Origin: a virus
Strand: one strand, 5' to 3'
Virus record (IMG/VR): IMGVR_UViG_3300023313_000023
Location: 1 to 30,099 of that record
Length of the DNA: 30,099 nt
Shown here: positions 12,539 through 20,841 of the stretch, piece after piece
How positions within the stretch are numbered: the stretch's first letter is position 1
Layout of the letters: every line of letters begins with the position of its first letter
Position numbers and translations under genes: made by a program
The notes under the pieces: generated by a model
What the model saw: the letters and a program-made list of their open reading frames with translations, nothing else
The model's database searches: none
What the model was told of the DNA's origin: nothing

Positions 12539-14119
12539 ATGAACAAAGAACTACAAGAAATAAAAGACTCATGCGAGAATGACCTTAAGACCTTCGCTAG
12601 ATGGCTTTATCCAGATAGGTACTATGGTGAGCTACATGACGATATGTTTGACTTTATACAGCATGGGGATGCAGATAGTAAGCTACTCTTAGTGAGTCGT
12701 GACCATCAGAAGTCTTTTTGTATGGCAGTGGCTACTACATGGATGATAACGGTAGACCCAAGTGTTACAATAAACTATGTAAGCTATAACTCTGACTTGG
12801 TAGAGAAGCAGTTAGGACAGATTAAGAGCGCATTAAGAAGTGAGAGACATAGAATGTTATGGCCTACTCATCTCAACTGGGTTAAAGACAGAGGAGAGTT
12901 AATCCATAGAAGCAAGAGCGGTATGTGGCAGAATGTTAAGTTTAAGATAGACCATCCTAACGCTTCTAAGACTGACCCTACCGTGAGAGCTGGTACTGTG
13001 CGAGGTACTAACACAGGTATGCACTCAATGGTTAATGTATTTGATGATGTAGTGACAGATGAAAATTGGAGAAGTGAGAGTGATAAGGCTGAGACTATAG
13101 CCTCTTATGAGAACTTCTCGAAGATTCTTAGTCCAGGTGGTAAGACTTACGCTGTAGGAACTCGCTATAGTCCAGATGACCTCTATCAGCATATCATGGA
13201 AGAAGAAGCTAGATGGGTAGAGAATGGTGAAGAGAAGAGTGAAGTGTTATGGGAAGTGTTCCAAAGGTCTGTAGAAGATAGTGTGTTAATGGATGGCAGT
13301 GGTGTATTCTCATGGCCTAGAGAACAACAGGTTGGTGGGGTATCTTACGGATTTAACCCAAGAGAACTAGCTATTAAGAAAGAGAAGCTAAGCAAGACAG
13401 GGCTCTCTAACTTCTATGCTCAATACTACAACAACCCGAATCATGAAAGCACTAACTCATTAAAGAGAGGTTTGTTTAAATACTTAAACCCTCGCCACCT
13501 AACAGAAACTAATGGTACGTGGCACTACGAAGATGAAGCATTAAGAATATATGCTTATGCTGATTTAGCTTTCACAGATAAGTCGAGCAAGCACGCTAAG
13601 AGAAGAGATTTCACAGCGGTAGTAGTAGTAGGAGTAGATTCAGAAGGTTACATCTATGTACTCGATATGGAGAGATTCCAGACAGATAAGAACCAAGTGT
13701 ATTATGACAGAATTATAGAACTATACTCCCATTGGGGATTCAAGAGTATAACGGTTGAGACTAACTCAGCTGGTAAGTTCATCAAGAAGTATTTAGAAGA
13801 TGAAGTGAGAAGACAAGGTGGTAGACTACGTGTCGAGGGTAAACCCCACGTAAGTCATGAAGGTAGTAAGATGGAGCGTATAGAGCAGACTCTAACTCCT
13901 CGCTATCTAAACCAAACAATATTCCACACTAAAGGTGGATATACCAAGATTTTAGAGGAAGAGCTAGTGTTAAGTAGGCCACCTCATGATGATTTAAAAG
14001 ATGCTTTAGCAGGTGCAGTGAGTTTATGTACGGCTCCTCTTAAAGCTCAGAAACCTATAAACAAAAGCAACGTAGTCGCTATCAGCAGGTTTGGTGGGAT
14101 GCGCAGAGGAAGACGATAG
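12539..14119 (+). CDS. terminase large subunit (packaging ATPase-nuclease)
   Basis: 526 residues with the two-domain plan of TerL proteins. The N-terminal ATPase has a deviant Walker A at residues 53-59 (SRDHQKS, following a beta strand LLLV) and a Walker B ending FDD at 168-170. The C-terminal RNase H-like nuclease shows the expected acids: Asp342 (YAYADLAF), Glu408 (ITVETN) and Asp484/485 or 488 (HDDLKDAL). It drives DNA into the prohead at the portal, encoded next, and cuts concatemers. T7 gp19 is the model and has a similar length (586). The ATG directly follows the stop of fibre 3. Confidence 0.93.
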   Translation: MNKELQEIKDSCENDLKTFARWLYPDRYYGELHDDMFDFIQHGDADSKLLLVSRDHQKSFCMAVATTWMITVDPSVTINYVSYNSDLVEKQLGQIKSALRSERHRMLWPTHLNWVKDRGELIHRSKSGMWQNVKFKIDHPNASKTDPTVRAGTVRGTNTGMHSMVNVFDDVVTDENWRSESDKAETIASYENFSKILSPGGKTYAVGTRYSPDDLYQHIMEEEARWVENGEEKSEVLWEVFQRSVEDSVLMDGSGVFSWPREQQVGGVSYGFNPRELAIKKEKLSKTGLSNFYAQYYNNPNHESTNSLKRGLFKYLNPRHLTETNGTWHYEDEALRIYAYADLAFTDKSSKHAKRRDFTAVVVVGVDSEGYIYVLDMERFQTDKNQVYYDRIIELYSHWGFKSITVETNSAGKFIKKYLEDEVRRQGGRLRVEGKPHVSHEGSKMERIEQTLTPRYLNQTIFHTKGGYTKILEEELVLSRPPHDDLKDALAGAVSLCTAPLKAQKPINKSNVVAISRFGGMRRGRR

Positions 14120-15895
14120 ATGACAGATATAACTACAGCTTTACAAGGCTTCTCTACTGAGACAGACAAAGCAGCCTTCATCACTCATAGGTTCACTGAG
14201 TTGGACTCTATGAGAGAAGAAGCTCTAAGCCAGTGGAGTGAGATTGAAGCTTATCGCTATGCTACAGATACACATAGTTTACCAGATGGTAGTGCGTTCT
14301 CCCACAGCACTCACTTGCCTGTGGTTGCCTCCATTGCACAAGACTTAGAAGCTATTCTTAAGCAGGTTACTACACCCCATGATGACTACTTCACCTTTAA
14401 ACCTATGGATTTAGAGGCAGCAAGCCTAGACCAGAGAGACAAGGTAGTAGCCTATTTAAAGAGTAGATTTATAGTTAATGGTTATGAGAAGGAACTAGGT
14501 AAACTAAGGAGTGATTTAATCACCTATGGTAATTGCTTCTCTCATACATTCTTTGTAGATGAGTCAGTTGGTGATAAGCAAGGTTACATAGGACCTACGA
14601 CTAAACGTATCAGTCCTTATGATGTAGTGTTTAACCCTACGGCTTCGAGTTTTGACGATACAGCGAAGATAGTACGAGAAGTGGTAAGTCTAGGGGAGCT
14701 AAAGAAAAGAGGCACCAGCGGCCTTATAGACCCCTTAGCGGTCGAATCTATATTAGATGGTAGAGCTAACTACAAACCTACTCGCTATGGTCGTAATAAA
14801 GATGCTCAATATACCCCAGCAGGGTTTGGGAGTTATGAAGACTACATGATTAGTGGCTATATAGAACTCCTATGGTTCTATGGTTCTGTCTATGACCAAG
14901 TAGGACAAGAACTCCATGAGAACAGAGTGATAGTAGTAGCAGATAATGTCCATCTATTAATGGATGAGCCTATTGCTACCTACGATGGTAAAGCTAACAT
15001 CTTCCATAGTGTATGGCAACAACAACCAGACAATCTTTATGGTCTTTCTCCGTTAGCCAACATCATTGGTATTAACTGGCAGATTAACCACAGAGAGAAC
15101 GCTAAGAGTGAAGCTCTTGATAGATTGATTAAACCAGATGTAGTGCATCTAGGTGATGTAGTAGAAGTCTTTGATGATGAAACAGGACAGACTACCTACA
15201 TAGCACCAGAAGGTGGTGGTGTACAAGAACTAGCAGTTAATACTCAGTTCTTTAGCTTTGACCTACAGATAGACAGATTAACCCACGCAGCGAGAGCAGC
15301 AGCACGACTACCTAGTGACCTTACAGGTTTTAGGAGTCAGGGGGAAAAGACCTTAGGCGAGGTTACAGCGCTTACTGACGGTGGTATGAGAGGTTTCATA
15401 GACAAAGCTTCAGACTTCGAGAAGACGACTTTAGAGAACCACTTGTCAGCCTCCATACAGCTTGCGAGAGATAACTTTACATTAGCCTTCACTATACCAA
15501 GTCAAGGTGATAGTGGCTTCTTACAAATGCTAGAGATTACCAAAGATGACTTAAGTGTTAATGGTATTCTCATTCCTCAAGGTGCTAGACGCTTTGCTAG
15601 GAAGAACCAGATTCTAGGTACATTGACACAGCTATCAGCTACTCCTTTAGCTCAAGTGATAGGTATGCACATTAGCGGTAAGGGGGGAAGCAAGCTAGTA
15701 GAAGAATTACTGGAAATGCATGGCTCAGGACTATTCTCAGAGTATGCACAGATTATAGAACAAGCTGAAGCACAGCAGATAGCTAACCAAGCTGAACAAG
15801 AAGTAGCTGCAGCAACAGCTCAACCAACACAAACAGAATTGTCATTAAACAGCGCAATAGACCAAGCGTCTGTGCAAACCACATCAGGAGCATAA
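14120..15895 (+). CDS. portal (head-tail connector) protein, T7 gp8-like
   Basis: 591 residues, slightly longer than T7 gp8 (536). The sequence runs RFTELDSMREEALSQWSEIE at the start, has the SQWxE/YR region, a long central wing/stem segment and a helical Gln/Ala-rich C-terminus (about 545-580), consistent with the crown and barrel of podovirus portals. It forms the dodecameric ring through which DNA enters and leaves. GAGGAAG precedes the ATG by seven bases. It sits between TerL and scaffold, in the standard packaging-to-head order. Confidence 0.9.
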   Translation: MTDITTALQGFSTETDKAAFITHRFTELDSMREEALSQWSEIEAYRYATDTHSLPDGSAFSHSTHLPVVASIAQDLEAILKQVTTPHDDYFTFKPMDLEAASLDQRDKVVAYLKSRFIVNGYEKELGKLRSDLITYGNCFSHTFFVDESVGDKQGYIGPTTKRISPYDVVFNPTASSFDDTAKIVREVVSLGELKKRGTSGLIDPLAVESILDGRANYKPTRYGRNKDAQYTPAGFGSYEDYMISGYIELLWFYGSVYDQVGQELHENRVIVVADNVHLLMDEPIATYDGKANIFHSVWQQQPDNLYGLSPLANIIGINWQINHRENAKSEALDRLIKPDVVHLGDVVEVFDDETGQTTYIAPEGGGVQELAVNTQFFSFDLQIDRLTHAARAAARLPSDLTGFRSQGEKTLGEVTALTDGGMRGFIDKASDFEKTTLENHLSASIQLARDNFTLAFTIPSQGDSGFLQMLEITKDDLSVNGILIPQGARRFARKNQILGTLTQLSATPLAQVIGMHISGKGGSKLVEELLEMHGSGLFSEYAQIIEQAEAQQIANQAEQEVAAATAQPTQTELSLNSAIDQASVQTTSGA

Positions 15896-16153
15896 ATGGC
15901 TAAGATAGTAGTCCCACCTTTTCTACATACGGTAGATGCTGACATCAAAGTAAAGATGATTAAGCAACACAAGATATGGAAGAACTGGGACATTAATGAA
16001 TTATTAGTAAAACACTTAGAGGATGCGTTAGAAAGTCTAATCCGACAAGATGAAACTGAAAGCTTCTCTTCTTACTTTGAAACGAGATGGGCTAAAGCTA
16101 AACGGCTAGGTAAGCGTGAAGCCATTAGAAACCTTCTCAAAAACCTTAAATAG
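15896..16153 (+). CDS. small hypothetical protein between portal and scaffold, 85 aa
   Basis: An 85-residue basic, helical product with AGGAG eight bases before the ATG. It starts directly after the portal stop. The C-terminal half (TRWAKAKRLGKREAIRNLLK) is strongly basic and may bind nucleic acid or another head protein. T7 encodes no recognisable counterpart with this sequence at this place (its gp7 and gp7.3 lie nearby), so a minor head or host-range role is only a guess from position. Confidence 0.65.
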   Translation: MAKIVVPPFLHTVDADIKVKMIKQHKIWKNWDINELLVKHLEDALESLIRQDETESFSSYFETRWAKAKRLGKREAIRNLLKNLK

Positions 16154-16166
16154 GAGCAACACCAAT

Positions 16167-16847
16167 ATGAGTTTCCAAGACCAGGAAAACACCACAACCG
16201 AACAAACAACAGACCAGTTGACGTTCACAGTAGGAGATAGGACTTTTGATGCAGATTCAGCAGCAACTAAGATTGGCGCAGCTGATGAACACATTGCTAA
16301 GATTGAAGCAGAGAACGCAGCCGTGAGGGAACAAATGGCAGCACTTGAAGCTAAGGTCGCTCAAAGCACTAAGATTGATGAAGCCTTGAACCAATTGCAT
16401 AGCACTGATGAAACCAAAACTACACCTGATACAAAGGGCGTTAGCGAGGAACAAATTGGGGCGATTGCTACGAAACAGATTGAAGACTACTTAGCAGCAC
16501 AGCAAGTGAAAGAAGCGCAAGCTCAAGCACTAGCCTTGTCTGAGAAGACGTTTAAAGAGACTAGCGAAGCATTAGTAAGCCAGTTTGGTGATAAGACAGA
16601 TGAAGTGATGAAGACTAAGGCTCAAGAAATGGGCATTACGTTTGATGAGCTAATCGGTCTAGCTAAACAACCTGCTACAGCTAAGCTACTTCTACAGAAC
16701 ATAGCACCTTCAATCAGTAAACAATCAGCACCTTCGGGTTCTTTTAACTCTGCCTCATTCAATGGACAGGCTGCTCCTGCTCAAGACATTGATTGGTCTA
16801 AAGGTGGAAGTAATCACATTTTCGAGGCATTACAAGCCTCTCGCTAA
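16167..16847 (+). CDS. scaffold (head assembly) protein, 226 aa
   Basis: The ATG at 16167 is chosen for the GGAG site ten bases upstream; an in-frame start at 16116 overlaps the previous gene. The 226-residue product is acidic, Gln/Ala/Glu/Lys-rich and mostly helical, with a coiled coil at about 40-72 (IAKIEAENAAVREQMAALEA) and a low-complexity C-terminal third (SGSFNSASFNGQAAPAQ) ending in a short charged tail. Composition, size and position between portal and capsid match T7 gp9-type scaffolds, which guide coat assembly and leave before maturation. Confidence 0.85.
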   Translation: MSFQDQENTTTEQTTDQLTFTVGDRTFDADSAATKIGAADEHIAKIEAENAAVREQMAALEAKVAQSTKIDEALNQLHSTDETKTTPDTKGVSEEQIGAIATKQIEDYLAAQQVKEAQAQALALSEKTFKETSEALVSQFGDKTDEVMKTKAQEMGITFDELIGLAKQPATAKLLLQNIAPSISKQSAPSGSFNSASFNGQAAPAQDIDWSKGGSNHIFEALQASR

Positions 16848-16866
16848 CTTTAAAAGGTAATATACT

Positions 16867-17001
16867 ATGGCACAAACTACGGGTAACTCCAGCAACATCA
16901 CACGCCAACAGATTTATTCTGGTGGCTTAATGGAATCTTTTGATAATCACCTACTAGGTTTGATTATGATGAGTGACCAATCAGCAGCTTTCCCCGACGG
17001 T
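16867..17001 (+). CDS. major capsid protein, exon 1 (codons 1-45)
   Basis: The ATG at 16867 has AAAGG seven or so bases upstream and encodes MAQTTGNSSNITRQQIYSGG and on to AAFPDG. The frame meets TAA at 17005, three bases into the intron, so unspliced RNA would give only a 46-residue peptide. The exon ends in GACGGT, which pairs with GCCGTC at 17010-17015 to form P1 with the obligatory U-G pair at the splice site. Joined to exon 2 it gives a 317-residue capsid protein reading FPDG-DTFNID without a break. Confidence 0.9.
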
Positions 17002-17952
17002 AAATAATTGCCGTCTTTAAATCTTTTCTGAATAACGTGGAAGTCTAACGACCAACACGAGGCAAGCTTAACAAATTAGACACTCTAGGAGATTAGAGAT
17101 TATGGACGTAAAATATTACGCAGGTCTGTTCGATGCAGACGGGAGTTTCGGAATACAGGTCGATAAACGACAAGACGGGACTTTTAGATTATCAGCAAGA
17201 GCTTCATTAAAACAGCTAGAGTTCAGAGCTAAACCGTTAAAGGATTTAGCAGAAGAACTTAAAGGTACACTATATACAGAACTACACGAGGACAAGCCTG
17301 GATGGCGACCAACCTGCGGTTTTGTAGTTACTCATCAAAAAGCTGTAAGTCTTATGGAGAAACTAAAAAACCACTTAGTAATTAAAAGAGAAGTGGTAGA
17401 TTATATTCTCACAATAAATGGGCAAGTAGTCAACAAGGAAGTGTTAAAGGCTATTAAGAAGATATTGAAAGACTTAAGATATGAAATACATACACTCAAT
17501 AAGAACCACCCAAGCAGAAGATGGATGGCTGGTTATATAGACGGGGATGGATGTATACGCTCACAAGTTAGAAGGTATGGTGGACTATCTACCAAGCTAG
17601 AAGTTACAAGTTATGATAGAGATACGCAAGGTGTAGAACTATTACAAAAGGCTTTTGGTGGAAGTATAAACAAACACGGCAACAACGCAATTAGGTGGGT
17701 TGTCAACATTACTGAAAACAATGCTAACAAGATAATCGGTTATTTTCAAAAACATAGTAGTATGAAGAGAACACAATTACTCTATGTGTTGGATTATTTG
17801 AACAAAGGCAAACACCTCAAGAAACGAGGAGCTACTTTAGAGTCAAATACTAGGTTGAAAGAAACACTCCAACAACTCAAGCAGCCACAACGACTAAGTG
17901 AAAAGACACCTTCGGGTGAAGCTATAGTCTGAATAGGTGAAACTCCTATTGG
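17002..17952 (+). mobile_element. group I intron in the capsid gene
   Basis: The 951-base intron interrupts the capsid gene after codon 45. P1 is exact: exon GACGGU (16996-17001) pairs with intron GCCGUC (17010-17015) across an 8-base loop AAAUAAUU, with U-G at the cut. Near the 3' end are the conserved R-like ACGACTA (17889-17895), the P8 hairpin CACC-TTCG-GGTG (17907-17918), the S-like TATAGTCT (17923-17930), P9 AATAGG/CCTATT (17932-17950) and terminal G 17952. R and S resemble those of the T4 td intron (group IA type). Splicing restores the capsid frame exactly. It carries a homing endonuclease gene and so is potentially mobile. Confidence 0.9.
17102..17932 (+). CDS. intron-encoded LAGLIDADG homing endonuclease, 276 aa
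   Basis: Two LAGLIDADG motifs are seen, YAGLFDADGSF (residues 6-16) and WMAGYIDGDGCI (141-152), each with its acidic metal-binding residue, so this is a monomeric two-domain endonuclease of about the usual size. It would cut intronless capsid genes near the insertion site to start homing. AGGAG precedes the ATG by ten bases. Its last fifteen or so codons coincide with intron core elements R, P8 and S, and the TGA stop lies at the S/P9 boundary, which shows tight coadaptation of ORF and ribozyme. LAGLIDADG enzymes are less common in phage introns than HNH or GIY-YIG enzymes. No inactivating change is visible. Confidence 0.92.
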   Translation: MDVKYYAGLFDADGSFGIQVDKRQDGTFRLSARASLKQLEFRAKPLKDLAEELKGTLYTELHEDKPGWRPTCGFVVTHQKAVSLMEKLKNHLVIKREVVDYILTINGQVVNKEVLKAIKKILKDLRYEIHTLNKNHPSRRWMAGYIDGDGCIRSQVRRYGGLSTKLEVTSYDRDTQGVELLQKAFGGSINKHGNNAIRWVVNITENNANKIIGYFQKHSSMKRTQLLYVLDYLNKGKHLKKRGATLESNTRLKETLQQLKQPQRLSEKTPSGEAIV

Positions 17953-18771
17953 GACACGTTCAATATCGACCAGATTGCTGATGCAACCTTAACCAACTAC
18001 ACTGAGAACGCGGCAGTAGCATACTCTGCAATTTCTTTATCACGAATCACACTAACCATTTCTGATTACAAGCAAGATGGCTTCTACGAAACTGATGCAA
18101 TGAAAATGGACTCTTGGAAGTCTGACTTATTCTTTGCTAAGCGTATTAAGCGTTCTATGGTTGCCTTCGGTGAGCAATTAGAAAGTGATTTATACATTGC
18201 GGCTAACGCCTCTCAAACAGCTTCAGCTACTAACGCAATTGATGGGTTAGCTAGACGAGTTGTATTAGCAGCTGCCTACACAGCACAGGATGTATATGAT
18301 GCTATCGCTGACATTAAGCTTGCTTTCGATAAGTCTAATGTTCCAGAAGTAGGGCGCATGCTAGTTGTTGACCCTAGTGTAGAACGCATCCTCAATGGCT
18401 TAGGAACTAACGCACTATTAGTATCTGACTCTCCTCGTTTTGAGGGCTTGTTAGAGAGTGGCTTTAGCTCTAAACATCACTTTGTACGAAACATCTTAGG
18501 TTTTGATGTGTTTACATCTAACTTACTTCCTGTTTCTACAGGTGCTGAAACCGTTAACGTTGTAGTAGCTGCAATTGGCTCCACTCGTAACTTCGCTTTC
18601 TCTGTTGCAGATGATGACTCTAAGGCAATGATGGGTGTTATCCGTCAGAAGCCTACCCCTGAGTTCTTCCGTAACACAGAGAATAAGCGTGACCAGTGGT
18701 CTGCTACAGCTCGTTATGGCTTCGCGGCTTACCGCCCTGAAAGCTTGTACGTTCTAATCACTAATCCATAG
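17953..18771 (+). CDS. major capsid protein, exon 2 (codons 46-317)
   Basis: The reading frame opens at 17953 with DTFNIDQIADATLTNYTENA and runs 272 residues to TAG at 18771. An internal ATG at 18100 is not the start, since the conserved capsid-like frame extends upstream to the splice site. The full 317-residue product matches the size and position of a HK97-fold coat of a T7-like podovirus (T7 gp10A, 345). It includes helical spine-like RVVLAAAYTAQDVYDAIADI and the PEFFRNTENKRDQW segment near the end. A terminator lies 16 bases after the stop. Expression depends on intron excision. Confidence 0.9.
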   Translation, partial: DTFNIDQIADATLTNYTENAAVAYSAISLSRITLTISDYKQDGFYETDAMKMDSWKSDLFFAKRIKRSMVAFGEQLESDLYIAANASQTASATNAIDGLARRVVLAAAYTAQDVYDAIADIKLAFDKSNVPEVGRMLVVDPSVERILNGLGTNALLVSDSPRFEGLLESGFSSKHHFVRNILGFDVFTSNLLPVSTGAETVNVVVAAIGSTRNFAFSVADDDSKAMMGVIRQKPTPEFFRNTENKRDQWSATARYGFAAYRPESLYVLITNP

Positions 18772-18787
18772 AGATTAGGTAATTGAT

Positions 18788-18812
18788 AGGGGAGTGAAAG
18801 CTCCCCTTTCTT
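18788..18812 (+). terminator. rho-independent terminator after the capsid gene
   Basis: AGGGGAG (18788-18794) and CTCCCCT (18801-18807) form a perfect 7-bp GC-rich stem with a 6-base loop, followed by a T-rich tail TTTCTTC. It lies between the capsid stop and the tail tubular A gene, the same place as T7 T-phi behind gene 10, where partial termination lowers expression of downstream genes. Confidence 0.8.
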
Positions 18813-18832
18813 CAACAAACAAAGGTTATACA

Positions 18833-19582
18833 ATGGCACTATATACACTACTAGACATCGTAAATTACTATGCCGATGCGACTGATGGATTCAGAGTCTC
18901 TACTATAGATGATGGCTTAGAGAGTCAGCAAGTAGCGGCTATAGCTGAAAAAGTATTCCATGATATAAACAACGACATCTTTGAGAATAGTCTCAGTGAG
19001 AGACTCATACAGCTAGAGAGCTTAGCAGACTCAAACAAACCAAATTACTTAAAGCTTCCTACTACGGTTTCAAGACCTAAAGAGGGAGTGGTGATGTACA
19101 ACAAGGCGACTGGAAGCGAGGTTCTAAACCTTCAACCTATCTACTGGAAAGACCCTGTAGACTTCTTAATTGATATAGGCTCAGTTGATAGTGATGTACC
19201 TAACACACAAACCATCACAGACTTTGGTGGTTATAAATACAACATTAAAGACAACAAGCAACCAAGCTGTTACACAAGCTTTGACGATGAACACCTAGTG
19301 TTTGATAGCTATGATAAGAATGAAGACAGTGTATTACAGAGTTCTAAGTCTGGTATAGTTGTGTCAATACAGCGTATCTTTAGTAGAACAGATGCTTATG
19401 TTATAGACTTCCCTGAGTGGTTTCACTCAACTTATTTGAACAATGTTATAGCAGAAGCAAGTGCTATGCTGAGAGAAGAACCCATCCCTACAGTTGCAAG
19501 AATGGCTAGGATAGGTATTATACAAGCAAGAAACAAACAACGAATTGGTAAAAAACACACTACGAGGAAATACGGACGATGA
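18833..19582 (+). CDS. tail tubular protein A (head-to-tail adaptor), T7 gp11-like
   Basis: The ATG at 18833, with AAAGG eight bases upstream, gives 249 residues (T7 gp11 is 196). The protein is mixed helix and sheet; it opens MALYTLLDIVNYYADATDGF, has the conserved-looking DINNDIFENSLSERLIQL region (about 43-60), and ends in a basic tail KQRIGKKHTTRKYGR. It should form the ring under the portal. The in-frame start at 18794 lies within the terminator stem and is rejected. It overlaps the next gene by four bases. Confidence 0.8.
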   Translation: MALYTLLDIVNYYADATDGFRVSTIDDGLESQQVAAIAEKVFHDINNDIFENSLSERLIQLESLADSNKPNYLKLPTTVSRPKEGVVMYNKATGSEVLNLQPIYWKDPVDFLIDIGSVDSDVPNTQTITDFGGYKYNIKDNKQPSCYTSFDDEHLVFDSYDKNEDSVLQSSKSGIVVSIQRIFSRTDAYVIDFPEWFHSTYLNNVIAEASAMLREEPIPTVARMARIGIIQARNKQRIGKKHTTRKYGR

Positions 19583-19851
19583 GTAATATTACATATAAGC
19601 CAGGCAATGCACAAGAGCTACAAGTTATTGCTAAGACCCCAGCGGGTAAAGAGATTGGTATCAGAGTTAAAGAAGGTGAGGCTGGTTGGTCTATTGCCTA
19701 CACCTCTGGTGGCGAGCTTCCTGCTAAACTACAAGGTCGCTACACGCGTAACACCTATGCTGTCACTGCTATCCACTCTTACATTGCCGAGATGGAAGCT
19801 GCGGTGAAAGAGATTAAAGCTAAATCTACTAAGGTTAAAGGTAAGAAATAA
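19579..19851 (+). CDS. small basic virion-region protein, 90 aa
   Basis: A 90-residue product with a beta-rich centre (VIAKTPAGKEIGIRVKEGEAGWSI is spread over residues 17-40) and a Lys-rich C-terminal helix (EAAVKEIKAKSTKVKGKK). It overlaps the adaptor gene as ATGA and is followed two bases later by the GTG of the tail B homologue. No family recognised. Its location within the tail genes suggests a small structural or assembly protein. Confidence 0.65.
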   Translation: MSNITYKPGNAQELQVIAKTPAGKEIGIRVKEGEAGWSIAYTSGGELPAKLQGRYTRNTYAVTAIHSYIAEMEAAVKEIKAKSTKVKGKK

Positions 19852-19852
19852 C

Positions 19853-20833
19853 GTGGGCTTGGCGAGAGGCGACAAGGAGCAAGTATTACCCTTTAAGGGG
19901 TTAAATACTGAATCTAACCTACTCCATTTCCCTCAAGAGTTTAGTCCTGACCTATTAAACATGGAAGCAGGCTACACCCCCAATATGGTTAGACCTCGTA
20001 AGGGTGTATCTATAAGCGGGCTTGAGAGATTAGCTGACACAAGACCTGTTAATGACCATGATGTTGCTATCAGCAGCTTCTTATGGGAAAGTGTAGACAG
20101 TGACCCAGATAAGAACTTTATTTGTGTGCAGGTAGGGAGATACCTTTACTTCTTTGATGATGGTGGTATCCTTGACCCTACTACTAATGTACACAGTGAG
20201 AGAGTTGATTTAAATGACCTTCTCAGTGGTACATCACTAGGAACTCTTGCTAACCTAGAGAAGACAAGATTAAACTATACTAATGTGAAGGGGAAACTGC
20301 TAATCGCTAGTAGGATTATAGACCCAACATTAATACAATATGATGCTACTACAGTGGCAATATCTATCTCTAAGCTTGCTTTAAAAATGAGAGATATACT
20401 TGGTGTGTCTGACGGGTTGGAGATTGATGAAAGACCTGCCGCCTTAACAGACGACCATAAATACAACCTTCTAAATCAAGGTTGGTACAAACAAAGAAGA
20501 CTTACATCAGGCAGTGGTACTCAGAGTGACCCTATTGTTCAGTACAATACAATCAATGGTGAATACCCTGCTAACTCAGATATTGTGTGGGTAGGCATGG
20601 TGGACTCAGCAGGGGACTTAATCTTTGATGCTGAATGGCTAAGAGACCAAACCTTTGGCTCAACCCCAGCCCCTAAAGGGCACTATGTTGTTGATATATT
20701 TAATATAGACAGAGGAGCTGTTATTACCACTCCAACAAGCAGTGGTAACACAAGCAGTGGTAGTGCGCCTAGTGGTGGTTCAGGGAGTGGACCTATAGGA
20801 AGTATTTACCCTCCAGCTATAATTTTACCTTAG
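19853..20833 (+). CDS. tail tubular B (nozzle) homologue, N-terminal half, 326 aa
   Basis: Begins with GTG at 19853; AAGGT lies about ten bases ahead. The start, LPFKGLNTESNLLHFPQEFS followed by LLNMEAGYTPNMVRPRKGV, is the typical opening of podovirus nozzle or stabilisation proteins (T7 gp12-like): a G-L-N-T-E / D-N / R-x-G pattern. The protein ends in a Gly/Ser/Thr-rich stretch (SSGNTSSGSAPSGGSGSG, about residues 297-316) and a TAG at 20831. Family members usually continue without a break into the part encoded by the next ORF, so this is the first half of a split gene. Both halves together give 751 residues, close to T7 gp12 (794). Confidence 0.75.
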   Translation: MGLARGDKEQVLPFKGLNTESNLLHFPQEFSPDLLNMEAGYTPNMVRPRKGVSISGLERLADTRPVNDHDVAISSFLWESVDSDPDKNFICVQVGRYLYFFDDGGILDPTTNVHSERVDLNDLLSGTSLGTLANLEKTRLNYTNVKGKLLIASRIIDPTLIQYDATTVAISISKLALKMRDILGVSDGLEIDERPAALTDDHKYNLLNQGWYKQRRLTSGSGTQSDPIVQYNTINGEYPANSDIVWVGMVDSAGDLIFDAEWLRDQTFGSTPAPKGHYVVDIFNIDRGAVITTPTSSGNTSSGSAPSGGSGSGPIGSIYPPAIILP

Positions 20834-20841
20834 GAATATAA

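Noticed and set aside
15474-15485. AACTTTACATT inside the portal gene, similar to the promoter repeat
   Set aside because: Lacks the ACAC and ACGC blocks and lies in coding sequence; a chance match.
18100-18771. ATG at 18100 as start of a complete short capsid protein
   Set aside because: The frame stays open upstream to the intron end and encodes capsid-like sequence; the ATG is internal to exon 2.
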